Assembly: GCF_000153045.1 (NCBI RefSeq)
Contig: NZ_CH724159.1
Coordinates: forward strand, 1,475,513-1,539,512
Origin: Synechococcus sp. WH 5701
Lineage (GTDB): Bacteria; Cyanobacteriota; Cyanobacteriia; PCC-6307; Cyanobiaceae
Direction of reading: 5' to 3'
Length of the DNA stretch: 64,000 nt
Shown: piece by piece, positions 55,617 to 63,550 of the stretch
Numbering within the stretch: position 1 is the first letter of the stretch
Layout of the letters: each line of letters begins with the position of its first letter
The notes under the pieces: model-generated
Seen by the model: only the letters and a program-made list of their open reading frames with translations
Database searches by the model: none
Told to the model about the DNA's origin: nothing
Translations under genes and position numbers: made by a program

Positions 55617-56282
55617 TCACCAGGGCAACACCTCACCGTTGGCATGCCAGAAGGTGCCGGAAGTCTCCAGGCTGAGGGCGTCGATGCGCTCCAGCAGGCC
55701 CCGCACCGACTGCTCTGGTGTGATGCCGTTGGCCGTGAAGCCCGTCATGCGGGTGCTCACCAGGCCGGGGTGAAGGATGGCCACGGCGATGCCCCGCGGT
55801 TTGAGATCGACTGCCAACGATTTGCCGGCCATGCAGAGCGCCACCTTCGACATCCGGTAGCCGTAGGAGCCCCCGGAGCTGTTATCCGCGATCGAGCCCA
55901 TCCGGCTGGTCATCAGGCTCACCTTGGAGCCGGGATGCAGATGATTCAGCAGGGCTCGGGTGAGCTGCAGGGGGGCGATGGCATTCACCTCGAACTGGCG
56001 GCGCAGGCTCTGGGGATCCAGCGTCTCCAGGCTCGTGGATTCATACACACCGGCGTTGTGAATCAACCCGTCGATCGCCAGATCTCCCAGCCGCTCCACC
56101 AGGGAATCGATCGCGGCCTCGGAGGTGATGTCCACACCGGCTTCGACGCGCACCCCCAGCGCCTCCAGCTCCGGTGAAGCGGTGCGGCAGACCGCCACCA
56201 CCTCCTCCCCGCGGGCCCGCAGCTGTCGGCAATACTCAGCGCCGATGCCACGGTTGGCGCCGGTGATCAGGTGGGTGGCCAT
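55617..56282 (-). CDS. Short-chain dehydrogenase/reductase
   Basis: The 221-residue protein has the Rossmann start ITGANRGIGAEYCRQL, the NAG motif (LIHNAGVYES), the Ser-Tyr-Lys active site (SLMTSRMGSI, then YGYRMSK) and HPGLVSTRM. The fold is the carbonyl-reductase-like type with NADP preference suggested by the basic residues after the glycine motif; the substrate is unknown. Its codon use is GC-rich, unlike the amylase gene that follows by four bases. Confidence 0.9.
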   Translation of the reverse strand: MATHLITGANRGIGAEYCRQLRARGEEVVAVCRTASPELEALGVRVEAGVDITSEAAIDSLVERLGDLAIDGLIHNAGVYESTSLETLDPQSLRRQFEVNAIAPLQLTRALLNHLHPGSKVSLMTSRMGSIADNSSGGSYGYRMSKVALCMAGKSLAVDLKPRGIAVAILHPGLVSTRMTGFTANGITPEQSVRGLLERIDALSLETSGTFWHANGEVLPW

Positions 56283-56340
56283 GGTGCAACGGGACAGGGA
56301 TCGGCTGATGGAGGGATCGTATGGGGGATCGGAGCTGGTC

Positions 56341-57081
56341 TCAGGCCATCAGCAGCTGGTAGGCCGCATGGATGCGGCGAAAGTCGTCAACGGATCCACC
56401 CTGGTCGGGATGGTGGGCCTTCACCAGGCGGCGGTGCGCCCGCTTGATGGCTTCGCGCGAGGCACCCCTGCGCAGACCGAGCAGCGCGAAGGCGGCGGCC
56501 CGCTCAGGATCGCTGCTGTCCTCGGCCGGGGCCGGCCGGGCGTCCTCCTGTTCAAGGGCGGCGATCCGCTCCAGCAGGTCGTCGACCACACGCAAAGGCG
56601 ATTCCGAGAGCCATTCAGGCGCCCGCACGCCATAGATGGCGAAGGCGAGCCTTACCGCCAGGCGAGCCTTGGTCTGCGGGCCGCGCATGGCCTGCCGCAG
56701 GGAGCTGCCGAGACCTGGCAGGCGGCGATCCAGCTCCTCCTCCAGCTGGGCACGCGGATCACTCCACTGGCCGCGCAAGTGCTCGAGCAGGCCACGCAGG
56801 CCGCTGAAGACCAGCCTCTCCCCCACCCGCGCCGAGGCCCCCACCCGCAGCTCACGCCAGCGGGGATGACTGGCGAGCGCCTCACCCCAGACCTGCACCC
56901 ACTCGGCACTGACATCCCCCCTGCAAGCAGGTCCAGGGGACTGCCGGCGGAACAGCTGCCCGCGGAGATGAGCCACTTCCCGTCTCAGCGCTTCGTTCTC
57001 GGCGAGCAGCGCGTCGATGTTGGCGGTGACCTGGGCTCCCCGAGCCGGCACTCGAGCCCAGCTGCGCGGATCAAACCCCAT
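56341..57081 (-). CDS. J-domain protein
   Basis: The 246-residue protein has an N-terminal coiled coil (LLAENEALRREVAHLRGQLF), a middle helical region and a C-terminal J domain with FALLGLRRGASREAIKRAHR and the essential HPD in VKAHHPDQGGSVDDF. The placement of the J domain at the C terminus is unusual among DnaJ relatives but occurs in cyanobacteria. It presumably stimulates a DnaK protein on an unknown client. ATG 57081 is used; the ORF extends upstream without conservation. Confidence 0.85.
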   Translation of the reverse strand: MGFDPRSWARVPARGAQVTANIDALLAENEALRREVAHLRGQLFRRQSPGPACRGDVSAEWVQVWGEALASHPRWRELRVGASARVGERLVFSGLRGLLEHLRGQWSDPRAQLEEELDRRLPGLGSSLRQAMRGPQTKARLAVRLAFAIYGVRAPEWLSESPLRVVDDLLERIAALEQEDARPAPAEDSSDPERAAAFALLGLRRGASREAIKRAHRRLVKAHHPDQGGSVDDFRRIHAAYQLLMA

Positions 57082-57150
57082 GCTCAATCGGCCTGAGGCG
57101 CATCGGCGGCCAGCTGCAGCAGCGCCACACAGGACCATGCTGTCCCAGAT

Positions 57151-57399
57151 CTAAAAAAACTGATGCCGACGCACCTGGATACGCTGCTCAATCTTGAAGT
57201 CCTTGTTATGCAGATCCATTCCTCGCACAGCTGCCACCTCGCCTTGAATGCCCTGGGCCGCAAGCTGTTCCACCAACTGTTTCATTAATTCATCTTCCAC
57301 TTTGTTCTGATCGAAGCCACTGGGAGTGAGATCAGCAAGAAAGCGACCGATACGCGAGGCCACCACCGAAGAAGAGTTTGCGACCTTGATCACAATCAT
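57151..57399 (-). CDS. Small conserved hypothetical protein
   Basis: The 82-residue protein reads as mixed alpha/beta with VIKVANSSSVVASRIGRFLA, DQNKVEDELMKQLVEQLAAQ and RGMDLHNKDFKIEQRIQVRR. It has no membrane helix. I do not recognise a function. ATG 57399 starts the hydrophobic strand; an upstream extension reaches 57465. It ends about 70 bases before the J-domain gene on the same strand, with a poly-A stretch (57152-57159) in the gap region just before it. Confidence 0.6.
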   Translation of the reverse strand: MIVIKVANSSSVVASRIGRFLADLTPSGFDQNKVEDELMKQLVEQLAAQGIQGEVAAVRGMDLHNKDFKIEQRIQVRRHQFF

Positions 57400-57627
57400 T
57401 ACCGAACAAGCAACAGTCGCCGAAATCGTATCGCAAGTCAGTGGTTCGACGTGATCGCACACCAACGGCCTGACTCGCCACGATCGTGGATCTTCCTGCG
57501 GGCTTTCGATCAGCCCGATTTTCGAGTGGCTGAGTCTTTCGCTGACCTCAGCACAGGAGCCAATCCAACCCTGCGCAGCGTGGAGTTCACGGGTGTGATG
57601 TTGCTTCAGCCAGGGGTGAGGGAGCCG

Positions 57628-58353
57628 TCAGCTGTAGGTTGAAATCGTCGAGAGGCGCTGGAAGGATGGATCGGCGATGCAATCCACCCGGAAGGACGAC
57701 CAGGTGGCACTGGCGGCTGGAATCTCTGCCTGTCGAGGAAATTCGATGCGACGGCGCTGGTAGGTCAGCCCCACGCAACTGAGATCCTCGTCATCGGCCA
57801 TCAACGACCAGAGCAGACGCAGATCACCCCGGTCGTAGGACCAAGTCTGGGAGATCGGCAAGCCCTCCGCCAGTACGCCTACACCGAGACGAACCGAGCA
57901 GGATCGTTCTGACGCAAGGTAATGGCCATCCTCAGTTGGATAGAACCAACAGGTTTCATTGCTCAGCTGCTGCAGCGGGACTGCATCGAGCCATTGGCAG
58001 CGAAGTGGGTGGTCGGTGGCCGGATCACCGTTGCCACAGTCGAGCAGATGCACTTGCAACCAGAGGTGAGCGGCATCAAAACGGGGAATGACGGCATCGC
58101 AGATCAAGCGCTCCCGCGTCGAGCCGACCGTGGAAGAATCGGCGAAGGGGTCTTCGCATGAAGCAGTGGCCCGACCGTCCTGAACAAGGTCATCCAGGCT
58201 GCCGGTCCATCCTTGGGGGCAGCGGAGGATACGCAGAGCACGGGCTTCATTCAGGGATGCCTGATGATCAGCAATCACCTGCTGCCAGCAGTCTTGCTCC
58301 TCCCCCGGCTGGGGAGGAGCAAGACTGAAGGTGAACGCCAGAGTTCTGGTCAT
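57628..58353 (-). CDS. Hypothetical protein, unassigned
   Basis: The 241-residue protein has no clear signal, membrane helix or known domain. Segments such as LAFTFSLAPPQPGEEQDCWQ, WLQVHLLDCGNGDPATDHPL, CWFYPTEDGHYLASERSCSV and TYQRRRIEFP suggest a beta-rich fold with several Cys. It may be specific to this lineage. ATG 58353 is the third in-frame Met and gives a reasonable N terminus; earlier Mets at 58374 and 58386 remain possible. It lies 53 bases after the HLIP gene on the same strand. Confidence 0.55.
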   Translation of the reverse strand: MTRTLAFTFSLAPPQPGEEQDCWQQVIADHQASLNEARALRILRCPQGWTGSLDDLVQDGRATASCEDPFADSSTVGSTRERLICDAVIPRFDAAHLWLQVHLLDCGNGDPATDHPLRCQWLDAVPLQQLSNETCWFYPTEDGHYLASERSCSVRLGVGVLAEGLPISQTWSYDRGDLRLLWSLMADDEDLSCVGLTYQRRRIEFPRQAEIPAASATWSSFRVDCIADPSFQRLSTISTYS

Positions 58354-58406
58354 GGCCGGAGCTGAACCCGTCATGACGGGGAACATGTCGCTCGTGGAGA
58401 CGGCGA

Positions 58407-58550
58407 TCAGCCCAGACCGATCTGGCTGAGGATGCCCTGACCGGTGAGGAGCTCGGTGGCCAGGCCGATCACGAAGCCGAGCATGGCAAGGCGGCCATTC
58501 CAGGTTTCAGCGAAAGCGACGAAACCGAAGCGGGTGGTGGAGTCAGTCAT
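58407..58550 (-). CDS. High-light-inducible protein (HLIP)
   Basis: A 47-residue single-helix protein, too short for usual ORF cut-offs. It has the chlorophyll-binding motif of the light-harvesting superfamily, ETWNGRLAMLGFVIGLATEL, with Glu15, Asn18 and Arg20 as the ligand set. HLIPs bind pigments transiently during stress and photosystem repair. Upstream, on the coding strand, TTAACA stands 17 bases before TTACGC, a poor promoter match, and no certain RpaB box is found. Confidence 0.9.
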   Translation of the reverse strand: MTDSTTRFGFVAFAETWNGRLAMLGFVIGLATELLTGQGILSQIGLG

Positions 58551-58664
58551 GGATGGAGTGCGATGTGCTTTGCGAAGCGTAACACAAATCTTTGAGCATT
58601 GTTAAGAGGCGACCAAGGGCTGATGCGGCCGTGCTGCGGATCCTCAGCGGCTCAGGCCTCCAGC

Positions 58665-58943
58665 TCACGGCTCGGCACTGCTGCCGGGGTCCCGGCTCAC
58701 GTCCACACCGAAGGGGGCGAAGAGGAAGACCATCTCCCCGAGACGTTCCTGGTGCCCATCGAGGGCGAACACACCACCGGAGACGAAATCCGCCGAGCGC
58801 TGGGCCTCTTCCGGTGGCATCGAGCCGAAGTTGAGCACCACGGTCTTGCGCTCACGCACCGCCTGAACCGCCTGCAGGACGTCCTCGAAGCGGTGCGGTT
58901 CCATCAGAACGACTTCGGGAGGCAAGTCGGAAAACCGATCCAT
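58665..58943 (-). CDS. Short SepF-family protein
   Basis: The 92-residue protein matches the SepF core: EVVLMEPHRFEDVLQAVQAV, KTVVLNFGSMPPEEAQRSAD, FVSGGVFALDG and VFLFAPFGVDV. Full-length SepF has an N-terminal membrane-binding helix and is 150-200 residues; this copy lacks it. SepF helps assemble the FtsZ ring. With the canonical gene not in the window, it is probably a paralogue of altered role. ATG 58943 is used; a GTG at 58988 would add 15 residues. Confidence 0.78.
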   Translation of the reverse strand: MDRFSDLPPEVVLMEPHRFEDVLQAVQAVRERKTVVLNFGSMPPEEAQRSADFVSGGVFALDGHQERLGEMVFLFAPFGVDVSRDPGSSAEP

Positions 58944-58997
58944 GCCATCACGGTGCCATGGGCAGCCAAGCGGCGCCAACCGCTGCACCCGCTCGGG

Positions 58998-59561
58998 TCA
59001 GAGTTGTGGCACAGGTTCGGCCAGGGCGAGAAGGTCGTCGCAGCGCAGCTCCTCTCGCCTCCGCAGAACGAAGAGGGTCCCGGTCTGCCCCCGGCAGACC
59101 CGCAACTCCTGATCCAGAACGGTGATGTCCAGCCAGGCCGGGTAGCTCTGGCTCACCCGCCGCATCAGACGCAACTGCGCCGATCCCAGGGCCGGGCCGA
59201 TCCAGCCTCCGCGCTCGAAAGTCACCGAGACGCGCTGGGGCCCCTGAATCGCGATCCGCGCCAGCACGGCGATGCCGCCCAGGCCCGAGAAGGCACCACT
59301 GGGGCGCAGCAGGTTCATGGCCCGGCCACGGGCCGGAGCAAGCACCTGAAGGTTCTCGATCCATGGGGCCACCCGCAGGTAAGGAGCCCGGCTGCTGCTC
59401 CAGCGCAACTCCCAGACCCCCTCCAAAGGCTCCGGCCGTCGCAGGAGATCAGCGGGGAACTCCCGCTCAAGGGTTTCGATCAGGGAGCGGATCCGCTGAT
59501 CGCCGAGGGCAGCGGGATTGCGCAACCCTTCGAGCAATTGGTCGCGGGGAGTCATGGCCAT
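58998..59561 (-). CDS. PAP/fibrillin-family protein
   Basis: The 187-residue protein has the plastid-lipid-associated protein (fibrillin) pattern: LIETLEREFPADLLRRPEPL, then GVWELRWSSSRAPYLRV, and the late VLDQELRVCRGQTGTLFVLR. Fibrillins associate with lipid globules and thylakoids and affect photoprotection. It lies just upstream of the SepF-like gene on the same strand (54 bases to its ATG), so the two may share a transcript. ATG 59561 is used; Met 59555 is possible. Confidence 0.82.
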   Translation of the reverse strand: MAMTPRDQLLEGLRNPAALGDQRIRSLIETLEREFPADLLRRPEPLEGVWELRWSSSRAPYLRVAPWIENLQVLAPARGRAMNLLRPSGAFSGLGGIAVLARIAIQGPQRVSVTFERGGWIGPALGSAQLRLMRRVSQSYPAWLDITVLDQELRVCRGQTGTLFVLRRREELRCDDLLALAEPVPQL

Positions 59562-59688
59562 GGCACCAAGGGGGTGGGTGGGAAACCTGGGGCCGGGGGC
59601 CTGTGTAGAGTGAGGGTTGATTTTTCGATCACTGGTGAGAGCAACACTTCCAGCCGTCGACAGATCGGTTCAAGTTATTTAAAGTTAC

Positions 59689-60030
59689 ATGACAATCTAC
59701 GTAGGCAACCTCTCGTTCGATGCCGAGCAAGAGGATCTCCGTGACCTTTTCAGTCAGTACGGAGAAGTCCGCCAGTGCAGCCTGCCCCTTGACAGGGAAA
59801 CTGGACGCAAGCGCGGTTTCGCTTTCGTGGAACTCGCGAACGATGCCGAAGAGCAGAAGGCCATCGACGATCTTCAGAACGTCGAATGGATGAACCGGAT
59901 GATCCGGGTCAACAAAGCCGAGCCCCGCGGTGGCGGTGGTGGTGGTGGTGGTGGCAATCGCGGCGGTGGCGGCGGCTACGGCGGCGGCGGTGGTGGCTAC
60001 GGAGGAGGCGGCGGTCGCAGCCGCTACTGA
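59689..60030 (+). CDS. RRM RNA-binding protein with Gly-rich tail
   Basis: The 113-residue protein is one RNA recognition motif: RNP2 IYVGNLSFDAEQEDLRDLF and RNP1 RGFAFVELAND, followed by a run of Gly with Tyr/Arg spacers (GGGGYGGGGGGYGGGGGRS). Cyanobacterial proteins of this type (Rbp) bind RNA and are often cold-induced. A TAGAGT at 59606-59611 may be the -10 box of a leader of about 80 bases. A strong terminator follows. Confidence 0.93.
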   Translation: MTIYVGNLSFDAEQEDLRDLFSQYGEVRQCSLPLDRETGRKRGFAFVELANDAEEQKAIDDLQNVEWMNRMIRVNKAEPRGGGGGGGGGNRGGGGGYGGGGGGYGGGGGRSRY

Positions 60031-60080
60031 GTTCTGGCCAGGGCTTCAGCTCAGCTTCACCTGACTTTGGCCCATTGATC

Positions 60081-60104
60081 AACCCCGCTTCGGCGGGGTT
60101 TTTT
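60081..60104 (+). terminator. Rho-independent terminator of the RRM gene
   Basis: AACCCCGC and GCGGGGTT form a perfect 8-bp stem around TTCG (60081-60100), a particularly stable tetraloop, followed by TTTT. It starts 50 bases after the RRM stop codon and points the same way. Confidence 0.92.
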
Positions 60105-60163
60105 GTTGGGCTCCCGGGCCGTCAGGCCGGGCGCCCAGTGGCTTCAAGCAGGCGGAGAAAGAA

Positions 60164-60538
60164 TCACTCCTCCCCTTCGTCTTCAGCGCCGACGGGCACT
60201 AGGCGGATTTGCTTTCGGCCGATCTTCAGCTCGAACTCATCCCCGGGCTTGAGGTCGAGCAGAGCCGTGTAGGCCTTGCCCACCAGCAAGTTGCCGTTGC
60301 CTTGAACGGTGGCGATGTAGCTGAGTTTGCGGCCACCTTTACCGGCGGCCTGTCCGCCACCGGTGGAGCCGAGGTTGACGCCCTTGGCCTCAAGCAGAGC
60401 CTCGTAGAACGCCGTGAAGTTCAATCGTTCACTGCCGTCCTTCTTGGTACTGACATAGCCGGCAGAGCGCACCAGCTCGGATTTGCTTACCTCGCCAAGC
60501 TCCTTGACCTTGGCGAGCAGATCGGCACCCGTCAACAT
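60164..60538 (-). CDS. cyAbrB-family transcriptional regulator
   Basis: The 124-residue protein has the cyanobacterial AbrB C-terminal DNA-binding domain: LLAKVKELGEVSKSELVRSA, GYVSTKKDGSERLNFTAFYE, LSYIATVQGNGNLLVGKAYT and LDLKPGDEFELKIGRKQIRL. cyAbrB proteins are abundant regulators of nitrogen, carbon and redox genes. ATG 60538 (MLTGADLL) is used, matching the short N terminus of relatives; longer starts at 60556 and 60604 exist. It is convergent with the RRM gene, sharing its terminator region. Confidence 0.92.
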   Translation of the reverse strand: MLTGADLLAKVKELGEVSKSELVRSAGYVSTKKDGSERLNFTAFYEALLEAKGVNLGSTGGGQAAGKGGRKLSYIATVQGNGNLLVGKAYTALLDLKPGDEFELKIGRKQIRLVPVGAEDEGEE

Positions 60539-60748
60539 GGCATTCGTTGAGAACATCACTGCCAACATACTGAATGGCGTGGGTTGGTCGAGGTGGGCGG
60601 ACAAAGCAACCTGACCAGACCAGTTCAGATCCAGCGAAGATCCTGGTCATCGCACATTCCCGGTCAGGACATCCTGATCCCGATCAGTTGAGTCATGGCC
60701 AGGAAGTTGCAGGATCCTCACTGCATTGGCTAGTCCCTTCCGATCCGT

Positions 60749-62215
60749 TCAATGGGAATGGCTGAGGCGAGGGCGCTGAAACCAGAACCAACCGGCTCCC
60801 CCCAGCAGAATCATCAGGATCAAGGGTGCTTCACGCCAGATTTGATAGGTCGTGGACCGCTTCAGACGCTCCAGTTCGAACACCCCCAGCTCCGGATGCC
60901 CCGGCGGCAAGGCAGCGCGAACCACCCCCCGGCCGTCGATCACCAGGCTGGGGCCCGTATTGGCGGTGCTCACCAACCAGCGGCCCACCTCAATCGCGCG
61001 CAGCTGGGCCAGGGCCGTGAACTGATCACGCAGCAGGGCTGGATAGGGATCGAGATTGGCACTGGCCAGCAACCAGCCGGCCCCCGCCACGGTGGCCTCG
61101 CGCAGCCCCTCACCATTGGCCAGCTCGTAGCAGATCGCTACCGCCGGATCAGCGCCGCTGCGCCTCAGCAGCCGCGAGGGCGGGCCAGGCTCCACACCGC
61201 CCACCGCAGACAGTCCACCCCAGCGCCAGAGGCGAGCCAGAGGCACCCATTCGCCCAGGGGCACCACACGCGCCTTGTCGACCCAACCTGAGGCCTCACT
61301 TGCACTGGGCGCGAATCGCAGGACACTGCTGCGCAACTCCTCCCCCTCGAGGCGGAAGCCACCGCTGAGCACTTCCGCCTCGGCCTCGGGCATGGCCTGC
61401 CCCAGCACCAGCGTTCCTTCCGGCAGCAGCAGGGGCACCCCCAGGGTGGCCGCCTGCTGGCGGGCCCTGGCGATCTGCAGCAGCAGGTCCCGTTGGCGAT
61501 CGGGTTCGAACTTCTCCCGCGTGGGCAGCGCCGGCTGCAGCACCAGGACCCGGAAGACCTCTCCACGCTCTGCCCGGTCAGCCCGCAGCTGGCTCCAGCC
61601 GAGGCCATGGCTGAACAACAGCAGAGCGGCCAGGCCCAGCGCCCAGCCTGGGCGGCTGGGCGCTGGCGCCACCAGGGTGCGCCAGCAGAACCAGCCGATC
61701 AACAGTTGAACGGCGGCCACCAGGCCGGATCCCCCCACAGCCGCCAGCCCGGCCAGGGGGCGGTCCGCGGGCAGGGGGGAGACTCCCAGGCCGATCCAGA
61801 ACAGGGGACCAGCAGCCAGCAGCACTTCCGCCAGACCCCAGAGCCCCGAGGCCAGCAACGCCGTGGCGAGCCGGCGTGGGTCGAGGCGGCGCACAAGCCA
61901 GCCCCAGCTCGCCACCAGCACCCCCCCGGCCAGGCCGCAGGCCAGCCAGATCGCCAGGCAGATCGGCAGGCTCAGGGGCCCGGGAACGCCGATCCAGTCG
62001 AGGGGGTGAAGCCAGAGCAGCCAGCGGTGACTGACCAGCACCGCTGCGGCCCCCCAGAGGCCAGCGCCAGCGGGGGAAGAGCCCCAGAGGGGAACCAGAG
62101 CCAGCCAGAGCAACGGGGGCAGACCCAGGGGTGCCAGGGAGAGCCCGGCAAGGGCGCCGGCAAGGGCGGTGATCACCCTCAGGCGCCGGTCATCTCCCAT
62201 GGCCTGCGCCGGCAT
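60749..62215 (-). CDS. lnt: Apolipoprotein N-acyltransferase
   Basis: The 488-residue protein has an N-terminal eight-helix membrane part, then a nitrilase-like domain with the catalytic residues Glu (LLLPEGTLVLG), Lys (WVDKARVVPLGEWVPL) and Cys (AVAICYELANGEGL), and a C-terminal helix. Lnt adds the third acyl chain to the N-terminal Cys of lipoproteins, so the lipoprotein PPIase at the left edge of the window is a possible substrate. ATG 62215 is used; the divergent coiled-coil gene starts 35 bases away. Confidence 0.92.
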   Translation of the reverse strand: MPAQAMGDDRRLRVITALAGALAGLSLAPLGLPPLLWLALVPLWGSSPAGAGLWGAAAVLVSHRWLLWLHPLDWIGVPGPLSLPICLAIWLACGLAGGVLVASWGWLVRRLDPRRLATALLASGLWGLAEVLLAAGPLFWIGLGVSPLPADRPLAGLAAVGGSGLVAAVQLLIGWFCWRTLVAPAPSRPGWALGLAALLLFSHGLGWSQLRADRAERGEVFRVLVLQPALPTREKFEPDRQRDLLLQIARARQQAATLGVPLLLPEGTLVLGQAMPEAEAEVLSGGFRLEGEELRSSVLRFAPSASEASGWVDKARVVPLGEWVPLARLWRWGGLSAVGGVEPGPPSRLLRRSGADPAVAICYELANGEGLREATVAGAGWLLASANLDPYPALLRDQFTALAQLRAIEVGRWLVSTANTGPSLVIDGRGVVRAALPPGHPELGVFELERLKRSTTYQIWREAPLILMILLGGAGWFWFQRPRLSHSH

Positions 62216-62250
62216 GCAACGACATCATCAGATGGTCAGCGCTTGCCGCC

Positions 62251-62592
62251 ATGGACCGGGACAATCTGCTCCAGCAACTGATCCTGCGTGGACTGGGCAC
62301 CAGTTCCCTGGTGGCCGACCGTCTGCGCAACGTCACCCAGGCCTGGGTGACAAGCGGCCGCCTGGATCCCGGCGAAGCTTCGGTGCTCGTTGACGACGTG
62401 ATGCGCTCCCTGCGGGGCGAGAACCCCGAGCTTGAAAAGCAGGCCGAGCGCACCATGGAGCGCAACATCGATCATTTCCTTCAAGACCTCGGGCTGGCCC
62501 GCCAGCGAGAGGTGGACGAGCTGCGAGGCCGCATCGACCGGCTGGAGCAACTGCTGCGCAGCCGGCGGGAAGCGGCCGAAGTGCCCGACTGA
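62251..62592 (+). CDS. Coiled-coil, phasin-like hypothetical protein
   Basis: A 113-residue protein, mostly helical: QQLILRGLGTSSLVADRLRN, QAWVTSGRLDPGEASVLVDD and a C-terminal coiled coil with ARQREVDELRGRIDRLEQLL. The layout resembles phasin/poly granule-associated proteins of cyanobacteria, but no polyester gene is present here, so the role is unclear. It is divergent from lnt and is followed by the FKBP gene after 78 bases. Confidence 0.7.
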   Translation: MDRDNLLQQLILRGLGTSSLVADRLRNVTQAWVTSGRLDPGEASVLVDDVMRSLRGENPELEKQAERTMERNIDHFLQDLGLARQREVDELRGRIDRLEQLLRSRREAAEVPD

Positions 62593-62670
62593 CGGGTCCC
62601 AGGGGCATCATCCCCGGCGCTGGCAGAATCCCAATCAGCTCCATCGAGCCCCGCCGCCATCCCCCGACCC

Positions 62671-63342
62671 ATGCGTGACATCCTGATCAGCACCGGCGTC
62701 TGCGTCGCCTGCCTGCTGCTGGCCGTGGCCAGTCAGCTGATCTCCCCGAGCACGGTGGAGGCCAGCGGCGACGGGGCAGTCAACTCCGCCTCCCTAGGCT
62801 CCGTTGCCGTGGCTGCGACCGGCACGGCCACCAAGCAGGCCCCTGCCGCCCGCAGCGGCCGGATCGAGCTGGACCCCGACGATCCGAATCCTTCGCTGTT
62901 CACCATGGCTTCCGACAGTCCTAACGATCCCGGCGCCCTTGCCGACGCTTCTGTTGCCCAGAGCGGCGCTGCCGGGCTGGGTGGCGAATTGGTCGCTGCC
63001 AAGGAAGTGGTGACCCCCAGTGGCCTGCGCATCACCGACCTGGTGGTGGGCGAGGGAGCCGAAGCCGTGAGCGGCCAGCCGGTTCAGGTCAACTACCGCG
63101 GCACCCTCGCCAGCGGCAAAGAATTCGACAGCAGCTATGGCCGTGGCCCCTTCTCCTTCCCCCTCGGCGCCGGTCGGGTGATCAAGGGCTGGGATGAAGG
63201 CGTGGCCGGCATGAAGGTGGGTGGAAAGCGCAAGCTGGTGATTCCCCCTGATCTGGCCTATGGCGAGCGGGGTGCCGGCGGCGTCATTCCCCCCAACGCC
63301 ACCCTCACCTTCGAGGTAGAACTGCTTGGGGTCGGGGGCTGA
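62671..63342 (+). CDS. FKBP-type peptidylprolyl isomerase, exported
   Basis: The 223-residue protein starts with a signal or anchor helix ([15 protein letters not shown]), a linker of about 90 residues without clear structure, and a C-terminal FKBP domain: [60 protein letters not shown] and [12 protein letters not shown]. It would accelerate proline isomerisation in the periplasm or thylakoid lumen. ATG 62671 precedes the helix. Confidence 0.93.
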   Translation: MRDILISTGVCVACLLLAVASQLISPSTVEASGDGAVNSASLGSVAVAATGTATKQAPAARSGRIELDPDDPNPSLFTMASDSPNDPGALADASVAQSGAAGLGGELVAAKEVVTPSGLRITDLVVGEGAEAVSGQPVQVNYRGTLASGKEFDSSYGRGPFSFPLGAGRVIKGWDEGVAGMKVGGKRKLVIPPDLAYGERGAGGVIPPNATLTFEVELLGVGG

Positions 63343-63550
63343 CCTGCTTCCTGCGGCTGGGCCTGGGCGCACCTCGTTAGGATGACCTTACCGGTGGATT
63401 GCCGGTCAAGCAGCTCATGGTCACATTGGTGACAGACCTGGCTCGCCTTTTCTCGACGTGCCGCCGGGATGCAGCCTGTGCCCCGTTCCATGACCTTGAC
63501 CGGCGGTCCCCCATGGGCTCCGCCCGTTACCACCCTTCGTTGCACTGTTC

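Noticed and set aside
57437..57449. A 13-base sequence GTCAGTGGTTCGA nearly identical (12 of 13) to the T-arm of tRNA-Ala at 51020-51032, possible right attachment site of an island.
   Set aside because: The match covers the T arm and not the tRNA 3' end, is one base imperfect, and no integrase is present between; chance is likely, and the enclosed SDR and J-domain genes look like core genes.
57451..57642. Plus-strand frame of 63 codons opposite the gap between two hypothetical genes.
   Set aside because: No domain, no ribosome site and no hydrophobic pattern; composition gives no support for coding.
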